This document shows, in pieces, positions 35,962 to 46,440 of a stretch of DNA of 64,000 bases; position 1 is the first letter of the stretch; every line of letters starts with the position of its first letter. Source of the stretch: Pantoea sp. At-9b (GTDB lineage Bacteria > Pseudomonadota > Gammaproteobacteria > Enterobacterales > Enterobacteriaceae); NCBI RefSeq assembly GCF_000175935.2, contig NC_014837.1, positions 124,001 through 188,000 of the forward strand, written 5' to 3'. The translations under genes and the position numbers were made by a program. The notes below the pieces were generated by a model. It worked only from the letters and a program-made list of their open reading frames with translations, did not search any database and was not told the DNA's origin.

Positions 35962-37983
35962 ATGCGTTTAAACCCCGGCCAACAACGTGCTGTCGAATTT
36001 GTCACCGGTCCCTGTCTGGTGCTGGCCGGTGCTGGCTCGGGTAAAACCCGTGTGATCACCAATAAAATCGCCCATCTGATCCGCGACTGCGGCTATCAGG
36101 CGCGCCATATCGCGGCGGTGACCTTCACCAACAAAGCTTCGCGCGAGATGAAAGAACGTGTGGCGCAGACGCTGGGGCGCAAAGAAGCGCGTGGCCTGAT
36201 GATCTCTACCTTCCACACCCTGGGGCTGGAGATTATCAAACGCGAATATGCCGCGTTGGGGATGAAATCGACCTTTTCCCTGTTCGACGATCAGGATCAG
36301 CTGGCGTTGCTCAAGGACCTGACCAAACAGTGGCTGGAAGAGGACAAGACGCAGTTACAGCAGCTGATTTCGACCATTTCGAACTGGAAGAATGACCTGG
36401 TCGATCCACAGGCGGCCGTGGGCGGGGCCAAATCCCAGCGTGACCAGATTTTTGCCCATTGCTACCAACTGTATGATCAACACCTGAAAGCCTGCAACGT
36501 GCTGGATTTCGACGATTTGATCCTGTTACCGACGTTACTGCTGAAACGTAATCAGGAAGTGCGGGAACGCTGGCAGCAGCGTATCCGTTACCTGTTGGTG
36601 GATGAATATCAGGACACCAACACCAGCCAATACGAGTTGGTAAAACTGCTGGTGGGCGCACGGGCGCGTTTTACCGTGGTGGGTGATGATGACCAGTCGA
36701 TCTACTCGTGGCGTGGCGCGCGGCCGCAAAACCTGGTGCTGCTGAAAGAGGATTTTCCGGCGCTGGAAGTGGTCAAACTGGAGCAGAATTACCGCTCGTC
36801 GCAGCGCATTCTGAAAGCCGCCAACATCCTGATCGCCAACAATCCGCATGTGTTTGAGAAGCGGCTGTTTTCTGAGCTGGGGATCGGCAACGAGCTGAAG
36901 GTGCTAATGGCAAACAACGAGGACCATGAAGCGGAACGCGTGGCCGGTGAGTTGATTGCGCATCACTTTATCAATAAGACGCAGTACAAGGACTACGCCA
37001 TTCTCTATCGCGGCAACCATCAGTCGCGGGTGTTTGAGAAGCTGCTGATGCAGAACCGTATTCCGTATCGCATCTCGGGTGGCACCTCGTTTTTCTCCCG
37101 CCCGGAGATCAAAGATTTGCTGGCTTACCTGCGCGTGCTCACCAACCCGGCAGATGACAGTGCGTTCCTGCGAATTGTGAATACGCCACGCCGGGAAATT
37201 GGCCCCGCCACGCTGCAAAAACTGGGTGAATGGGCCACGTTGCGTAACAAGAGTTTGTTTAACGCCAGTTTCGATATGGGGCTGGGGCAAACTCTGACCG
37301 GGCGCGGGCTGGAGCATCTGCAACGCTTTACCGGCTGGTTGCATGAGATCATTCAACTGTCCGAGCGCGAACCGATCAACGCGGTGCGCGATCTGATTCG
37401 CGGCATCGACTATGAAAGCTGGCTGTTCGAAACCTCACCCAGCCCGAAAGCCGCTGAAATGCGGATGAAAAACGTCAATATGTTGTTTCAGTGGATGACG
37501 GAAATGCTTGAAGGCAGTGAGCTGGATGAACCCATGACGCTGGCGCAGGTGGTCACCCGGTTCACGCTGCGCGATATGATGGAACGCGGTGAGAGCGACG
37601 AGGATGTTGATCAGGTGCAGCTGATGACGCTGCATGCTTCGAAAGGTCTGGAGTTTCCGTATGTGTATCTGGTGGGCATGGAAGAGGGCATTCTGCCGCA
37701 CCAGAGCAGTATTGATGAAAACAATATTGAGGAGGAGCGTCGTCTGGCGTATGTGGGTATCACCCGTGCGCAGAAGGAGCTAACCTTTACGTTGTGCCGC
37801 GAACGCCGCCAGTACGGTGAGTTGGTGCGCCCGGAGCCGAGCCGCTTCCTGCTGGAGTTGCCGCAGGATGATGTTGAATGGGAACGCGAGAAGAAAGTGG
37901 TGAGCGCCGAGGAAAGGATGAAAACGGGGCAGACTCGCGTCGCCGGATTAAGGGCGATGCTGGAGAATGCAAAAGGGAAGTAA
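35962..37983 (+). CDS. rep: Rep, ATP-dependent 3'-5' DNA helicase
   Basis: A 673-aa superfamily 1A helicase, the same length as E. coli Rep. Walker A is GAGSGKT (Lys28), motif II is VDEYQDTN, motif III is [13 protein letters not shown], motif IV is EQNYRSS, and motif V/VI includes [22 protein letters not shown] and [11 protein letters not shown]. Rep removes proteins ahead of the replication fork and interacts with DnaB through its C-terminal tail. A REP-like pair lies just upstream. An orphan AT-rich gene follows in place of the usual neighbour gppA. Confidence 0.98.
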   Translation: MRLNPGQQRAVEFVTGPCLVLAGAGSGKTRVITNKIAHLIRDCGYQARHIAAVTFTNKASREMKERVAQTLGRKEARGLMISTFHTLGLEIIKREYAALGMKSTFSLFDDQDQLALLKDLTKQWLEEDKTQLQQLISTISNWKNDLVDPQAAVGGAKSQRDQIFAHCYQLYDQHLKACNVLDFDDLILLPTLLLKRNQEVRERWQQRIRYLLVDEYQDTNTSQYELVKLLVGARARFTVVGDDDQSIYSWRGARPQNLVLLKEDFPALEVVKLEQNYRSSQRILKAANILIANNPHVFEKRLFSELGIGNELKVLMANNEDHEAERVAGELIAHHFINKTQYKDYAILYRGNHQSRVFEKLLMQNRIPYRISGGTSFFSRPEIKDLLAYLRVLTNPADDSAFLRIVNTPRREIGPATLQKLGEWATLRNKSLFNASFDMGLGQTLTGRGLEHLQRFTGWLHEIIQLSEREPINAVRDLIRGIDYESWLFETSPSPKAAEMRMKNVNMLFQWMTEMLEGSELDEPMTLAQVVTRFTLRDMMERGESDEDVDQVQLMTLHASKGLEFPYVYLVGMEEGILPHQSSIDENNIEEERRLAYVGITRAQKELTFTLCRERRQYGELVRPEPSRFLLELPQDDVEWEREKKVVSAEERMKTGQTRVAGLRAMLENAKGK

Positions 37984-38001
37984 TCAGGGAGATGAAACAA
38001 T

Positions 38002-39120
38002 ATGCCACGGATAGACATTACCGGTTCAAATACCATCCCGCAGAGCGAACCTGCTGGCCAACCTGTTAGGTTTTTTTTTCGACGCATAAGTAATACTTTC
38101 ACACGCATGTTTTCGCAATCTGTGTCTGCGACGACATCGCCACCACCGCTGATCATCACCCCAGAGATGAAACGTACTGAGCTTCAGCTGCTTTTCGGCG
38201 GGCATATATCATCCAGTTGGAGTATTTTTGATAAGTTTGAATCTCTCGCACAGAGTGGGACAGAACCTGAAAAGGTTCTGCCTCATGGCATGACGGCAGA
38301 CTTATCATTTGTGAGAGATTTACATAACGAAATCAGAAATGCCTTATTAAATTCCCATGCGTCATATGAAAGCTTTAAGTCACTATATTCTAAGCTTGTT
38401 ACACCCTTACAAGACTTTAAAACGCCATTTTTTTTCTCCAGTGAAATGGAACGAATATTAGGAGAAGTTAATCGGCTTGGCGAGCCTGGTGAAGTGGGAT
38501 CGATATATTATTGCCACTACAGAAAAACAAAAGAAAAACTCTACCAGGAATATGTTGCGGCTGAAGAAGTATATTTTAAAAATAATCCACAGTTACTGCA
38601 AAAACAACAGCAACGCTATGTTTATAGCCAAGTGGAGCCAGTAAGGGATACCAGTCAGCCTAAAAAAGGGGTCTTTTGGGGCGACATAGTCAAAACATTA
38701 AACTCAATGCGCAATGATTTGATTAATTTGAAAAAAGAGGTCAATTGCCTCCTGTTGGCACAACCGAGTGACGATGCAAGTAAAGATAAGGTTTATGAGA
38801 AGTTGAAAGATGTTGAAGCCTTATTGTGGAAAGTAGGGGGGTATTTTGCGTCAGTGTTGAAGGGTGCGCTGATTCAGTTAAAGGTTAATCCTCATACTTA
38901 TATGAATAAGGGTGTTGATTATAATAATTATACACAGACATATCATGATTATGGTGTCAGGATTGAAATCCCTTGCCTGATTACGGAATACCGAATCACT
39001 GTTGCCGGAAAGGATTATACGCTAATGAACTTGCTGAAAGAGGCAAAGGTTGCTGACAGCCTTATCAAAAGCATGCATGAAATAAATGCGGCAATCAAAG
39101 AGATGTTTCTGATAAATTAA
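38002..39120 (+). CDS. Orphan hypothetical protein, AT-rich, unknown function
   Basis: A 372-aa protein I do not recognise. No signal peptide or transmembrane helix is apparent. The first 60 residues or so are Ser/Thr/Pro/Gln-rich (MPRIDITGSNTIPQSEPAG..., SATTSPPPLIITPEM) with a basic patch RFFFRRISNTFTRMF. The rest looks helical with charged heptad-like stretches (KTLNSMRNDLINLKKEVNCLL, YEKLKDVEALLWKVGG). Base use differs strongly from the neighbours: 38881-38940 has 16 G/C of 60, against 41 of 60 at 37801-37860 in rep. A run of nine T (38071-38079) lies in the coding frame. A GGGAGA ribosome site precedes the ATG. In E. coli rep and gppA are adjacent, so this is an insertion. A disordered Ser/Pro-rich N terminus resembles those of secreted effectors, but that is only a hypothesis. 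Confidence 0.8.
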   Translation: MPRIDITGSNTIPQSEPAGQPVRFFFRRISNTFTRMFSQSVSATTSPPPLIITPEMKRTELQLLFGGHISSSWSIFDKFESLAQSGTEPEKVLPHGMTADLSFVRDLHNEIRNALLNSHASYESFKSLYSKLVTPLQDFKTPFFFSSEMERILGEVNRLGEPGEVGSIYYCHYRKTKEKLYQEYVAAEEVYFKNNPQLLQKQQQRYVYSQVEPVRDTSQPKKGVFWGDIVKTLNSMRNDLINLKKEVNCLLLAQPSDDASKDKVYEKLKDVEALLWKVGGYFASVLKGALIQLKVNPHTYMNKGVDYNNYTQTYHDYGVRIEIPCLITEYRITVAGKDYTLMNLLKEAKVADSLIKSMHEINAAIKEMFLIN

Positions 39121-39127
39121 TAGCATA

Positions 39128-39151
39128 GTGGCGCGATTTTTATCGCGCCAC
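39128..39151. terminator. Bidirectional hairpin between the orphan gene and gppA (REP-like core)
   Basis: A perfect 10-bp stem GTGGCGCGAT, loop TTTT, ATCGCGCCAC. It lies between the convergent ends of the orphan gene (39120) and gppA (39158) and shares the GGCGCGATTTATCGCG core of the REP-like elements. It probably serves both genes as a terminator. Confidence 0.6.
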
Positions 39152-39157
39152 GACACA

Positions 39158-40642
39158 TCAGGAAATCGTCAGCAACCAGTGCACGTAAGACTGGAAATGG
39201 CTCTCCTGCTCCAACAGCTCCGCCCGTAACGGATGTGCCTGTAACCAGCCGGCGGGCAATGTCAGATGCAGCGCATCATCATCGGCCTGCAAACGTACTG
39301 CCGGTAAGGTGTCATCGCGACGACGGCTGGAGAAGATAATCGCCAGACGCAGCAAACGGCACAGACGCTCTGCCAGACGCGGTGGCACCGCATTCTGTTG
39401 CGTCAGTAACGCCAGATCGATGCTGCCAGTCTGGTTTTGCAACAGGCAGGCCAACAGTTTTTTCTGGGCGGGGGTAAATCCGGGAAGATCGAGATGGCGA
39501 ATCAGATAAGCGGCGTGTTGTGAGGCCTGACGGAAATCAACGCTCAGGCCAATTTCGTGAATCGAACAGGCGCTAAGCAGCAGATCACGACATCGATGAT
39601 CCAACTTCCAGGCAGGACTGACCTGGCGGAAAAAACTTTCAGCCAATTGACGCACGCGTTCCGCCTGATCAACATCGATGGTGAAGCGGCGTTGCACGTT
39701 TTGCAGGGTACGGCTGCGGATATCGCGATCAATCGGTTGATGCAGCATGCCGTACACCAGACCCTCGCGCAGTGCGCCACCGGCCAGCGTCATGCTTTCA
39801 ATGTTCAGTTCCTGGAAGATAGCGATCAGGATCGACAAGCCGCTCGGGAACACCAACGCGCGTTCCAGCGTTAACCCTTCAATCTCCAGCTCTTCCAGCT
39901 TGCCGCACTGAATGGCGCGCTGCTTAAGCTGCTGCAGTTTGCTGAGGGTAATGCGTTCATCCATCCCCTGCGCCACCATAATTTCTTGGAGCGCCTGCAC
40001 GGTGCCGGAAGCACCGACACAAATCTGCCAACCTTTTTCCCGCAGTGCCAGCGTAACCGGACGAATCATCTCGCGCGCGGCCAGTTCGGCTTGGGCAAAG
40101 TTCTCTTTCGCCAGATGGCGATCGCTGAAGTAACGCTCCAGCCAGGTGACACAACCCATCGACAGGCTAAACAACGCTGTCGCATGAGAACCCTCACCGG
40201 TCACCAGTTCGGTACTGCCACCACCAATATCCACCACCAAACGCTGATCGGAGCCACCGGTGGTATGCGCCACGCCCTGATAAATCAGGCGGGCTTCTTC
40301 TTCGCCACTGATGACGTTGACCGGGCAACCGAGGATGTGTTCCGCAGTGGTGAGGAAGTCTTGCGCGTTAGTGGCGAGACGCAGCGTGGCCGTAGCGACC
40401 ACGCGAATCTGTTCAGGAGGAATATCCTGCAGTTGTTCGGAGAAAAGTTTCAGGCACTGCCAGCCGCGCTGCATCGCTTCCGCCGAGAGCTGGCTCTCTT
40501 TGTCCAGACCGGCCGCCAGGCGCACCTTGCGCTTTATCCGCGCGACCGTCTGAATGCTGCCAGAGACTTCGCGTACCACCAACATATGAAAACTGTTGGA
40601 ACCCAGATCAATCGCAGCATAAAGAGACGATGCGCTTAGCAT
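39158..40642 (-). CDS. gppA: GppA, pppGpp 5'-phosphohydrolase / exopolyphosphatase
   Basis: A 494-aa protein, exactly E. coli length when started at [21 protein letters not shown]; upstream in-frame codons lie within the rhlB 3' end and are not supported. It is an ASKHA-fold phosphatase: N-terminal [51 protein letters not shown] and [11 protein letters not shown]-terminal HD-like helical domain follows ([18 protein letters not shown]). It converts pppGpp to ppGpp in the stringent response. It lies 7 bases downstream of rhlB on the same strand, likely cotranscribed. Confidence 0.96.
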   Translation of the reverse strand: MLSASSLYAAIDLGSNSFHMLVVREVSGSIQTVARIKRKVRLAAGLDKESQLSAEAMQRGWQCLKLFSEQLQDIPPEQIRVVATATLRLATNAQDFLTTAEHILGCPVNVISGEEEARLIYQGVAHTTGGSDQRLVVDIGGGSTELVTGEGSHATALFSLSMGCVTWLERYFSDRHLAKENFAQAELAAREMIRPVTLALREKGWQICVGASGTVQALQEIMVAQGMDERITLSKLQQLKQRAIQCGKLEELEIEGLTLERALVFPSGLSILIAIFQELNIESMTLAGGALREGLVYGMLHQPIDRDIRSRTLQNVQRRFTIDVDQAERVRQLAESFFRQVSPAWKLDHRCRDLLLSACSIHEIGLSVDFRQASQHAAYLIRHLDLPGFTPAQKKLLACLLQNQTGSIDLALLTQQNAVPPRLAERLCRLLRLAIIFSSRRRDDTLPAVRLQADDDALHLTLPAGWLQAHPLRAELLEQESHFQSYVHWLLTIS

Positions 40643-40649
40643 GGTGTGC

Positions 40650-41945
40650 TTAACCCGAACGTTTACGGTTGTTGTTGCGCGGCGCGCCACTGCGACGGTT
40701 GGCATTGTTGCCACCACGACGCGGGCCATTGCCTGAGCGGTTACGGGTCAAACGTTTCGGCGGTGGCAGGTCACTCAGCAGCGCTTCGCTGTTGTACTTG
40801 CTCACCGGAATACCGTGGCCGATATACTCTTCAATGGCGGGCAGATTCAGCGCGTACTCTTCACAGGCGAGGCTGATAGAGTGACCGCTGGCACCCGCGC
40901 GGCCAGTACGACCAATACGGTGCACGTAATCTTCACGATCGTCGGGCAGGTCGTAGTTGAACACATGGGTTACCGCAGGAATGTGCAGCCCACGTGCGGC
41001 GACATCGGTTGCCACCAGAATATCGACGTCACCTTTGGTGAAATCGTCGAGGATGCGCAGACGTTTTTTCTGTGCCACATCACCGGTCAGCAGGCCGACG
41101 CGATGACCATCGGCGGCCAGATGACCCCAGATGTCTTCACAGCGATGCTTGGTGTTGGCGAAGACGATGGCGCGATCCGGCCACTCTTCTTCCAGTAACG
41201 TTTGCAGCAGGCGCATCTTCTCTTCGTTCGAAGGATAGAAAAGTTCTTCTTTGATGCGGTGGCCGGTTTTCTGTTCCGGTTCCACTTCCACGTATTCCGC
41301 GTTGTTCATGTGCTCGAACGCCAGTTCACGCACACGGTACGACAGCGTCGCGGAGAACAACATGCTCAGACGTTGCGTTGCCGGAGGAATTCGGCGGAAC
41401 ACCCAACGGATGTCTTTGATAAAGCCGAGGTCGAACATGCGGTCAGCTTCATCCAGCACCACCACCTGAATGGCACCCAGGTTGATGTGGTTCTGTTTGG
41501 CGTAATCGATCAAGCGGCCGGTGGTGCCGACCAGGATATCCACGCCTTGTTCCAGCACTTTCAGCTGCTTATCGTAGCCGTCGCCGCCATAGGCCAGACC
41601 CAGCTTCAGGCCGGTGGCTTCTGCCAGCGGTTCTGCATCGGCGTGGATCTGTACCGCCAGCTCACGCGTGGGTGCCATGATCAAGGCGCGCGGCTGATTC
41701 ACCTGACGGCCTTCAGCCGCAGGATGCGTAAGGAGATGATGAAACGTTGACGTCAGGAACGCCATCGTTTTGCCAGTACCGGTTTGCGCCTGACCCGCGA
41801 CGTCACGCCCTGAAAGCGTAAGAGGCAACGCGAGCGCCTGAATCGGCGTGCAGTTATGAAAGCCTTTCTTTTCAAGGGCTTCCACTACCTTTGGGTGCAG
41901 GGCGAAGTCGGAAAACTTCTGTTCTGTTAAGTGTGTTTTGCTCAT
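40650..41945 (-). CDS. rhlB: RhlB, DEAD-box ATP-dependent RNA helicase
   Basis: A 431-aa helicase (E. coli 421 aa) that unwinds RNA in the degradosome by binding RNase E. Visible motifs are a Q-motif ([14 protein letters not shown]), Walker A AQTGTGKT (Lys59), [27 protein letters not shown] (DEAD), [15 protein letters not shown] and [11 protein letters not shown] basic Arg/Asn/Gly-rich tail ([30 protein letters not shown]) forms the RNA-binding C terminus and is somewhat longer than in E. coli. It is divergent from trxA, as in enterics. Confidence 0.97.
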   Translation of the reverse strand: MSKTHLTEQKFSDFALHPKVVEALEKKGFHNCTPIQALALPLTLSGRDVAGQAQTGTGKTMAFLTSTFHHLLTHPAAEGRQVNQPRALIMAPTRELAVQIHADAEPLAEATGLKLGLAYGGDGYDKQLKVLEQGVDILVGTTGRLIDYAKQNHINLGAIQVVVLDEADRMFDLGFIKDIRWVFRRIPPATQRLSMLFSATLSYRVRELAFEHMNNAEYVEVEPEQKTGHRIKEELFYPSNEEKMRLLQTLLEEEWPDRAIVFANTKHRCEDIWGHLAADGHRVGLLTGDVAQKKRLRILDDFTKGDVDILVATDVAARGLHIPAVTHVFNYDLPDDREDYVHRIGRTGRAGASGHSISLACEEYALNLPAIEEYIGHGIPVSKYNSEALLSDLPPPKRLTRNRSGNGPRRGGNNANRRSGAPRNNNRKRSG

Positions 41946-42061
41946 AGTGTGGTAGAATATCAGCTTACTATCGCTTTACGAAAGCGTATCCGATGAAATA
42001 AAGTCAACCTACGTTGGTAAATATTACGCCAATTCGCCAGGCATAATCTTTGGAGTAAAAC

Positions 42062-42394
42062 ATGAGCAGCGATAAAATCGTTCACCTGACCGATGACAGT
42101 TTCGACACCGATGTGCTGAAAGCAGAAGGTGTGACTCTGGTAGATTTCTGGGCTGAATGGTGTGGTCCTTGCAAAATGATCGCACCGATTCTTGATGAAG
42201 TCGCAGAAGAGTACGACGGCAAGCTCACCATCGCCAAGCTGAACATTGATGACAACCCGGGCACCGCGCCGAAGTACGGCATCCGCGGCATTCCGACCCT
42301 GCTGCTGTTTAAGAACGGCGAGGTGGCGGCGACCAAAGTTGGCGCACTGTCAAAAGGCCAGTTGAAAGAGTTCCTGAACGCTAACCTGGGCTAA
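42062..42394 (+). CDS. trxA: TrxA, thioredoxin 1
   Basis: A 110-aa cytoplasmic disulfide reductase with the canonical active site [10 protein letters not shown] (Cys34, Cys37), the buried Asp28, and the cis-proline loop [11 protein letters not shown]. TrxA donates electrons to ribonucleotide reductase, PAPS reductase and methionine sulfoxide reductase. TTTGGAG lies upstream of the ATG. It sits upstream of the rho leader as in E. coli. Confidence 0.98.
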   Translation: MSSDKIVHLTDDSFDTDVLKAEGVTLVDFWAEWCGPCKMIAPILDEVAEEYDGKLTIAKLNIDDNPGTAPKYGIRGIPTLLLFKNGEVAATKVGALSKGQLKEFLNANLG

Positions 42395-42411
42395 GCCCGG
42401 CGCAGCGTTTC

Positions 42412-42446
42412 GTCCGCAGTGGCGAATTTTTTCTCCACTGCTGGAC
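42412..42446 (+). terminator. Hairpin after trxA / start of the rho leader
   Basis: GTCCGCAGTGG (42412-42422) pairs with CCACTGCTGGAC (42435-42446) with one bulged base and a T-rich loop. A T-containing stretch follows (CTCCCTTTTA). It is a likely trxA terminator or attenuator ahead of rho. Confidence 0.5.
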
Positions 42447-42741
42447 GTCTCCCTTTTAGCGTGATAAGTTGTCAATACTGCATTACGCACTTACCTTGTA
42501 GTTTGCATCTAAAAGATTTCCCTTGTCAGACCCTATTCGCATTGAACGTTTTCGTGGTTTGGCAATCTGACGGCTAGTACCCCTGGCAACATTATCGACC
42601 GTCTCCTCGCTATCTATCGCCATCCCTGACGATATCCGTCGAGCAGAGTCGAAAAAGAGCCATTAAACAGGCATGGAATATTCGCCATACCATTCACGAC
42701 AAACATTTCGAGAATTACCCCGAGTTTAAGAACCCATCACT
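42447..42741 (+). promoter_or_regulatory. rho leader region with a possible 18-codon leader peptide
   Basis: About 295 bases of noncoding leader precede rho, as in other enterics where Rho represses itself by terminating in its leader. One short frame ends just before rho: ATG at 42673, 18 codons (MEYSPYHSRQTFRELPRV), stop at 42727-42729, 12 bases before the rho ATG. Its ribosome site is weak (AGG very close to the ATG). It does not resemble the 33-aa E. coli RhoL that I remember, so whether it is translated is uncertain. Confidence 0.35.
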
Positions 42742-44001
42742 ATGAATCTTACCGAATTAAAGAATACGCCGGTTTCTGAGCTGATTACTCTCGGCGAAAA
42801 TATGGGGCTGGAAAACCTGGCGCGTATGCGCAAGCAGGATATTATTTTCGCCATTCTGAAGCAGCACGCGAAGAGTGGCGAAGACATCTTCGGTGATGGT
42901 GTGCTGGAGATACTGCAGGATGGATTTGGTTTCCTCCGCTCCGCAGACAGCTCCTACCTCGCCGGTCCCGACGACATCTACGTTTCTCCCAGCCAAATTC
43001 GCCGCTTCAACCTTCGCACAGGTGACACCATCTCCGGCAAAATCCGCCCGCCGAAAGAAGGTGAGCGTTACTTTGCCCTGCTGAAGGTCAATGAAGTTAA
43101 CTACGACAAGCCGGAAAACGCCCGTAGTAAGATTCTGTTCGAAAACCTCACGCCGCTGCACGCCAACAGCCGTTTGCGTATGGAACGGGGTAATGGTTCT
43201 ACTGAAGACCTGACGGCTCGCGTACTGGACCTGGCGTCTCCGATTGGTCGTGGTCAGCGTGGCTTGATCGTGGCACCGCCGAAAGCCGGTAAAACCATGC
43301 TGTTGCAGAACATCGCGCAGAGCATCGCCTACAATCACCCGGATTGCGTGCTGATGGTGCTGCTGATTGACGAACGTCCGGAAGAAGTGACCGAGATGCA
43401 GCGCCTGGTGAAAGGCGAAGTGATTGCATCAACCTTCGACGAACCGGCTTCCCGTCACGTACAGGTTGCGGAAATGGTGATCGAGAAGGCCAAGCGCCTG
43501 GTTGAGCACAAAAAAGACGTGATCATCCTGCTCGACTCCATCACTCGTCTGGCGCGTGCCTACAACACCGTTGTTCCGGCTTCCGGTAAAGTGTTGACCG
43601 GTGGTGTGGATGCCAACGCCCTGCATCGTCCGAAGCGTTTCTTCGGTGCGGCGCGTAACGTAGAAGAGGGTGGTAGCCTGACGATCATCGCGACGGCGCT
43701 GGTTGATACCGGTTCGAAGATGGACGAAGTCATCTACGAAGAATTTAAAGGTACGGGCAACATGGAATTGCACCTTTCCCGTAAAATTGCGGAAAAACGT
43801 GTGTTCCCGGCGATTGACTACAACCGCTCCGGTACGCGTAAAGAAGAGCTGCTTACCTCTTCTGAAGAGCTGCAGAAGATGTGGATCCTGCGCAAAATCA
43901 TCCATCCGATGGGTGAAATTGACGCGATGGAGTTCCTCATCAACAAACTGGCGATGACCAAAACCAACGACGAATTCTTCGATATGATGAAGCGTTCCTG
44001 A
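42742..44001 (+). CDS. rho: Rho, transcription termination factor
   Basis: A 419-aa hexameric RNA-DNA helicase, identical in length to E. coli Rho. It has an N-terminal helix bundle ([29 protein letters not shown]), a primary RNA-binding cold-shock-like domain ([36 protein letters not shown]), Walker [10 protein letters not shown] (Lys184, the E. coli numbering), Walker [17 protein letters not shown], the Q-loop/R-loop region, and the C-terminal [24 protein letters not shown] end. It is followed by a good intrinsic terminator. Confidence 0.99.
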   Translation: MNLTELKNTPVSELITLGENMGLENLARMRKQDIIFAILKQHAKSGEDIFGDGVLEILQDGFGFLRSADSSYLAGPDDIYVSPSQIRRFNLRTGDTISGKIRPPKEGERYFALLKVNEVNYDKPENARSKILFENLTPLHANSRLRMERGNGSTEDLTARVLDLASPIGRGQRGLIVAPPKAGKTMLLQNIAQSIAYNHPDCVLMVLLIDERPEEVTEMQRLVKGEVIASTFDEPASRHVQVAEMVIEKAKRLVEHKKDVIILLDSITRLARAYNTVVPASGKVLTGGVDANALHRPKRFFGAARNVEEGGSLTIIATALVDTGSKMDEVIYEEFKGTGNMELHLSRKIAEKRVFPAIDYNRSGTRKEELLTSSEELQKMWILRKIIHPMGEIDAMEFLINKLAMTKTNDEFFDMMKRS

Positions 44002-44064
44002 CGCGTTGGGTGCGAAAAGTCTCTCAGCTACTCTTTTCGCACAAATTGCCAGGATTTATCGCTA

Positions 44065-44092
44065 ACGCCACGTCTTAACGTGGCGTTTTTCA
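44065..44092 (+). terminator. Intrinsic terminator of rho
   Basis: Stem ACGCCACG (44065-44072), loop TCTTAA, CGTGGCGT (44079-44086), followed by TTTTCATTTT. A classical stem plus T-run, 64 bases after the rho stop. Confidence 0.88.
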
Positions 44093-44261
44093 TTTTCGGG
44101 CATTAGGATTATGCGAGCCGGGAGTATTTATAATGACTGTGGCGGAAGTGCTGGATTTTTAACCGATCGCACACTTCTGGAGCAGAATTAGGACTAAGGA
44201 TGAACGGCAAAGGCAAAAAATTTGCCTATTGTTGTCCACGATTTTAGCTGAGAGCGTTAAT

Positions 44262-45353
44262 GTGAATTTACTCACTATGAGTACTGAGCTTGGTATAGTT
44301 TTCCTGTTTTCCTTAGCGTTCCTGTTTTTTGCTCGCAAAGTGGCTAAAAAAATCGGACTTGTTGACACGCCAAACTCCAGAAAACGCCATCATGGAGCTA
44401 TCCCGCTCGTCGGGGGGATTTCCGTTTATGCGGGGATCTGCTTCGCGTTTATCATTTCTAATTACTATCTCCCTCATGCTTTGCTGTATCTCGGTTGTGC
44501 CGGGCTGCTGGTGCTGGTCGGTGCGCTGGATGATCGCTTCGATATCAGCGTGAAAATTCGTGCTGCCGTGCAGGCTCTGGTCGCGGTAGTGATGATGGCG
44601 GGTGCCAAACTCTACCTGCTCAGTCTCGGGTTTATCATTGGTCCGGTCGAGCTGATCGTGGGGCCATTTGGCTACGTGTTGACACTGTTTGCCGTCTGGG
44701 CAGCCATTAACGCCTTCAATATGGTGGACGGGATTGATGGCCTGCTGGGGGGGTTGTCATGCGTCACCTTCGGTGCCATGGGCATCATTCTTTACTTCGA
44801 TGGGCAAACCAGTCTGGCGATGTGGTGCTTTGCCATGATTGCTGCCACCATCCCCTATATCCTGCTCAACCTCGGCTTCCTCGGGCGACGCTACAAAGTG
44901 TTCATGGGGGACGCGGGCAGCACCATGATTGGTTTCACCATCATCTGGATTTTGCTGGAAACCACCCAGGGGTTGAGTCACCCGATTACCCCCGTCACCG
45001 CGCTGTGGCTGATTGCCATTCCCTTAATGGATATGGTTGCCATCATGTATCGCCGGCTGCGTAAAGGGATGAGTCCGTTTTCGGCGGATCGTCAGCATAT
45101 CCACCATCTGATTATGCGTGCAGGTTTCACCTCTCGGCAGGCGTTCCTGCTGATTACCGTGGCAGCGGCGATCCTCGCGGGTATCGGGGTATTGGGCGAG
45201 TATCTGGCCTTTATTCCGGAGTGGGTCATGCTGTTGTTGTTTTTGGTGGCGTTTTTATTCTATGGCTATTGCCTGAAGCACGCCTGGCGCGTAGCGCGCA
45301 AAGTTCGCCGTATCAAACGTCGCTGGCAAAGTGCTGGCGATGATAAAAAATAA
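44262..45353 (+). CDS. wecA: WecA, UDP-GlcNAc:undecaprenyl-phosphate GlcNAc-1-phosphate transferase
   Basis: A 363-aa polytopic membrane enzyme that makes lipid I of enterobacterial common antigen (ECA) and primes O-antigen in many strains. The start is the GTG at 44262 (reading MNLLTMSTELGIVFLF), which aligns with the GTG-started E. coli protein; an in-frame ATG downstream at 44277 is the alternative. Family motifs are GALDDRFDIS (the DD metal pair), NMVDGIDGLLGGL, FMGDAGSTMIGF and the cytoplasmic RQHIHHLIMRAG. It is the first gene of the ECA operon, 170 bp after the rho terminator, so the operon promoter should lie in that gap. Confidence 0.96.
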   Translation: MNLLTMSTELGIVFLFSLAFLFFARKVAKKIGLVDTPNSRKRHHGAIPLVGGISVYAGICFAFIISNYYLPHALLYLGCAGLLVLVGALDDRFDISVKIRAAVQALVAVVMMAGAKLYLLSLGFIIGPVELIVGPFGYVLTLFAVWAAINAFNMVDGIDGLLGGLSCVTFGAMGIILYFDGQTSLAMWCFAMIAATIPYILLNLGFLGRRYKVFMGDAGSTMIGFTIIWILLETTQGLSHPITPVTALWLIAIPLMDMVAIMYRRLRKGMSPFSADRQHIHHLIMRAGFTSRQAFLLITVAAAILAGIGVLGEYLAFIPEWVMLLLFLVAFLFYGYCLKHAWRVARKVRRIKRRWQSAGDDKK

Positions 45354-45380
45354 GTTGTACCCAGAAAAGGATCCCTTGTT

Positions 45381-46430
45381 ATGACCTCTGGAGTTGTGGA
45401 GAACGAACTGGATATTCGCGGCCTGTGCTGCACGTTATGGCGTGGCAAACGCTGGATTATTGGTCTGGCGCTGCTGTTCGCGTTGCTGGCATGGTTGGCA
45501 TCTATGCTGATGAAGCAGGTATGGAGTACCACCGCGATCACCGATCGACCCACGGTTAACATGCTGGGGGATTACTTCGTCCAGCAGCAATTTCTCAATA
45601 ACCTGGATGTGCGTAACAACACCCTGAGCCTGAGTACGCCCGCGCCGACGGTCATGGATGAGGTCTATCAGGAGTTCACCATGCAGCTGGCCTCATGGGA
45701 TACGCGACGGGATTTTTGGGCGCAGACGGATTACTATAAAAGCCGTAAAAGTGGTAACGCCCACAACGATGCGGCGTTACTCGACGACCTGATCAACAAC
45801 ATTCAGTTCATGCCTGCTGACCCGGCGCACAATACCCTGAACAGCATCAAGCTGGTGGCCGAAAGCGCCAGTGATGCCAATAATCTGTTGCGCCAGTACA
45901 TCGCTTACGCCAGTGAGCGGGCTGCACGTCATCTCAATGCGGAGCTGAAAGGTGCCTGGCAGGCACGGGCCGAACAGTTGCAGGCGCAGGTGAAACGCCA
46001 GGAAGACGTTGCACAGGCGGTATTCACGCGTCAGCGTCAGCGGATCGAACAGGCACTGAAAGTCGCCAGCCAGCAGGGCATTAAAGAAAATCGCGCGCCG
46101 GTGGCGGGCGAAACGTTGCCGGACAGCGATCGTTTTCTGCTGGGACAGCAAATGCTCCAGGCGCAACTCGATACCTTGCAGGCCAGCGGACCTGCTTACG
46201 ATTTAAGCTATGATCAAAACAGAGCGATGTTGAGTACATTGCAGGCCGGGCCACGTGTGGATCAACAGTTCCAGACCTACCGCTATCTGCGCACCCCCGA
46301 AGAACCGGTGAAGCGCGATAGTCCGCGTCGGCTGTTTATGATGATCATGTGGGGCGTCATCGGCGCGCTGGTGGGAGCGGGGGTTGCATTGGTGCGCCGT
46401 CCGCGCCCGATGTCACCAACGAGTCATTGA
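45381..46430 (+). CDS. wzzE: WzzE, ECA polysaccharide chain-length modulator
   Basis: A 349-aa polysaccharide copolymerase. An N-terminal transmembrane helix ([20 protein letters not shown], about residues 30-50) and a C-terminal one ([22 protein letters not shown]) flank a periplasmic coiled-coil-rich domain. The Wzz-type Pro/Gly-rich second helix is present. It sets the repeat number of ECA chains made by WzyE. It lies 27 bases after wecA. Confidence 0.95.
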   Translation: MTSGVVENELDIRGLCCTLWRGKRWIIGLALLFALLAWLASMLMKQVWSTTAITDRPTVNMLGDYFVQQQFLNNLDVRNNTLSLSTPAPTVMDEVYQEFTMQLASWDTRRDFWAQTDYYKSRKSGNAHNDAALLDDLINNIQFMPADPAHNTLNSIKLVAESASDANNLLRQYIAYASERAARHLNAELKGAWQARAEQLQAQVKRQEDVAQAVFTRQRQRIEQALKVASQQGIKENRAPVAGETLPDSDRFLLGQQMLQAQLDTLQASGPAYDLSYDQNRAMLSTLQAGPRVDQQFQTYRYLRTPEEPVKRDSPRRLFMMIMWGVIGALVGAGVALVRRPRPMSPTSH

Positions 46431-46440
46431 GAGAAGCCGC

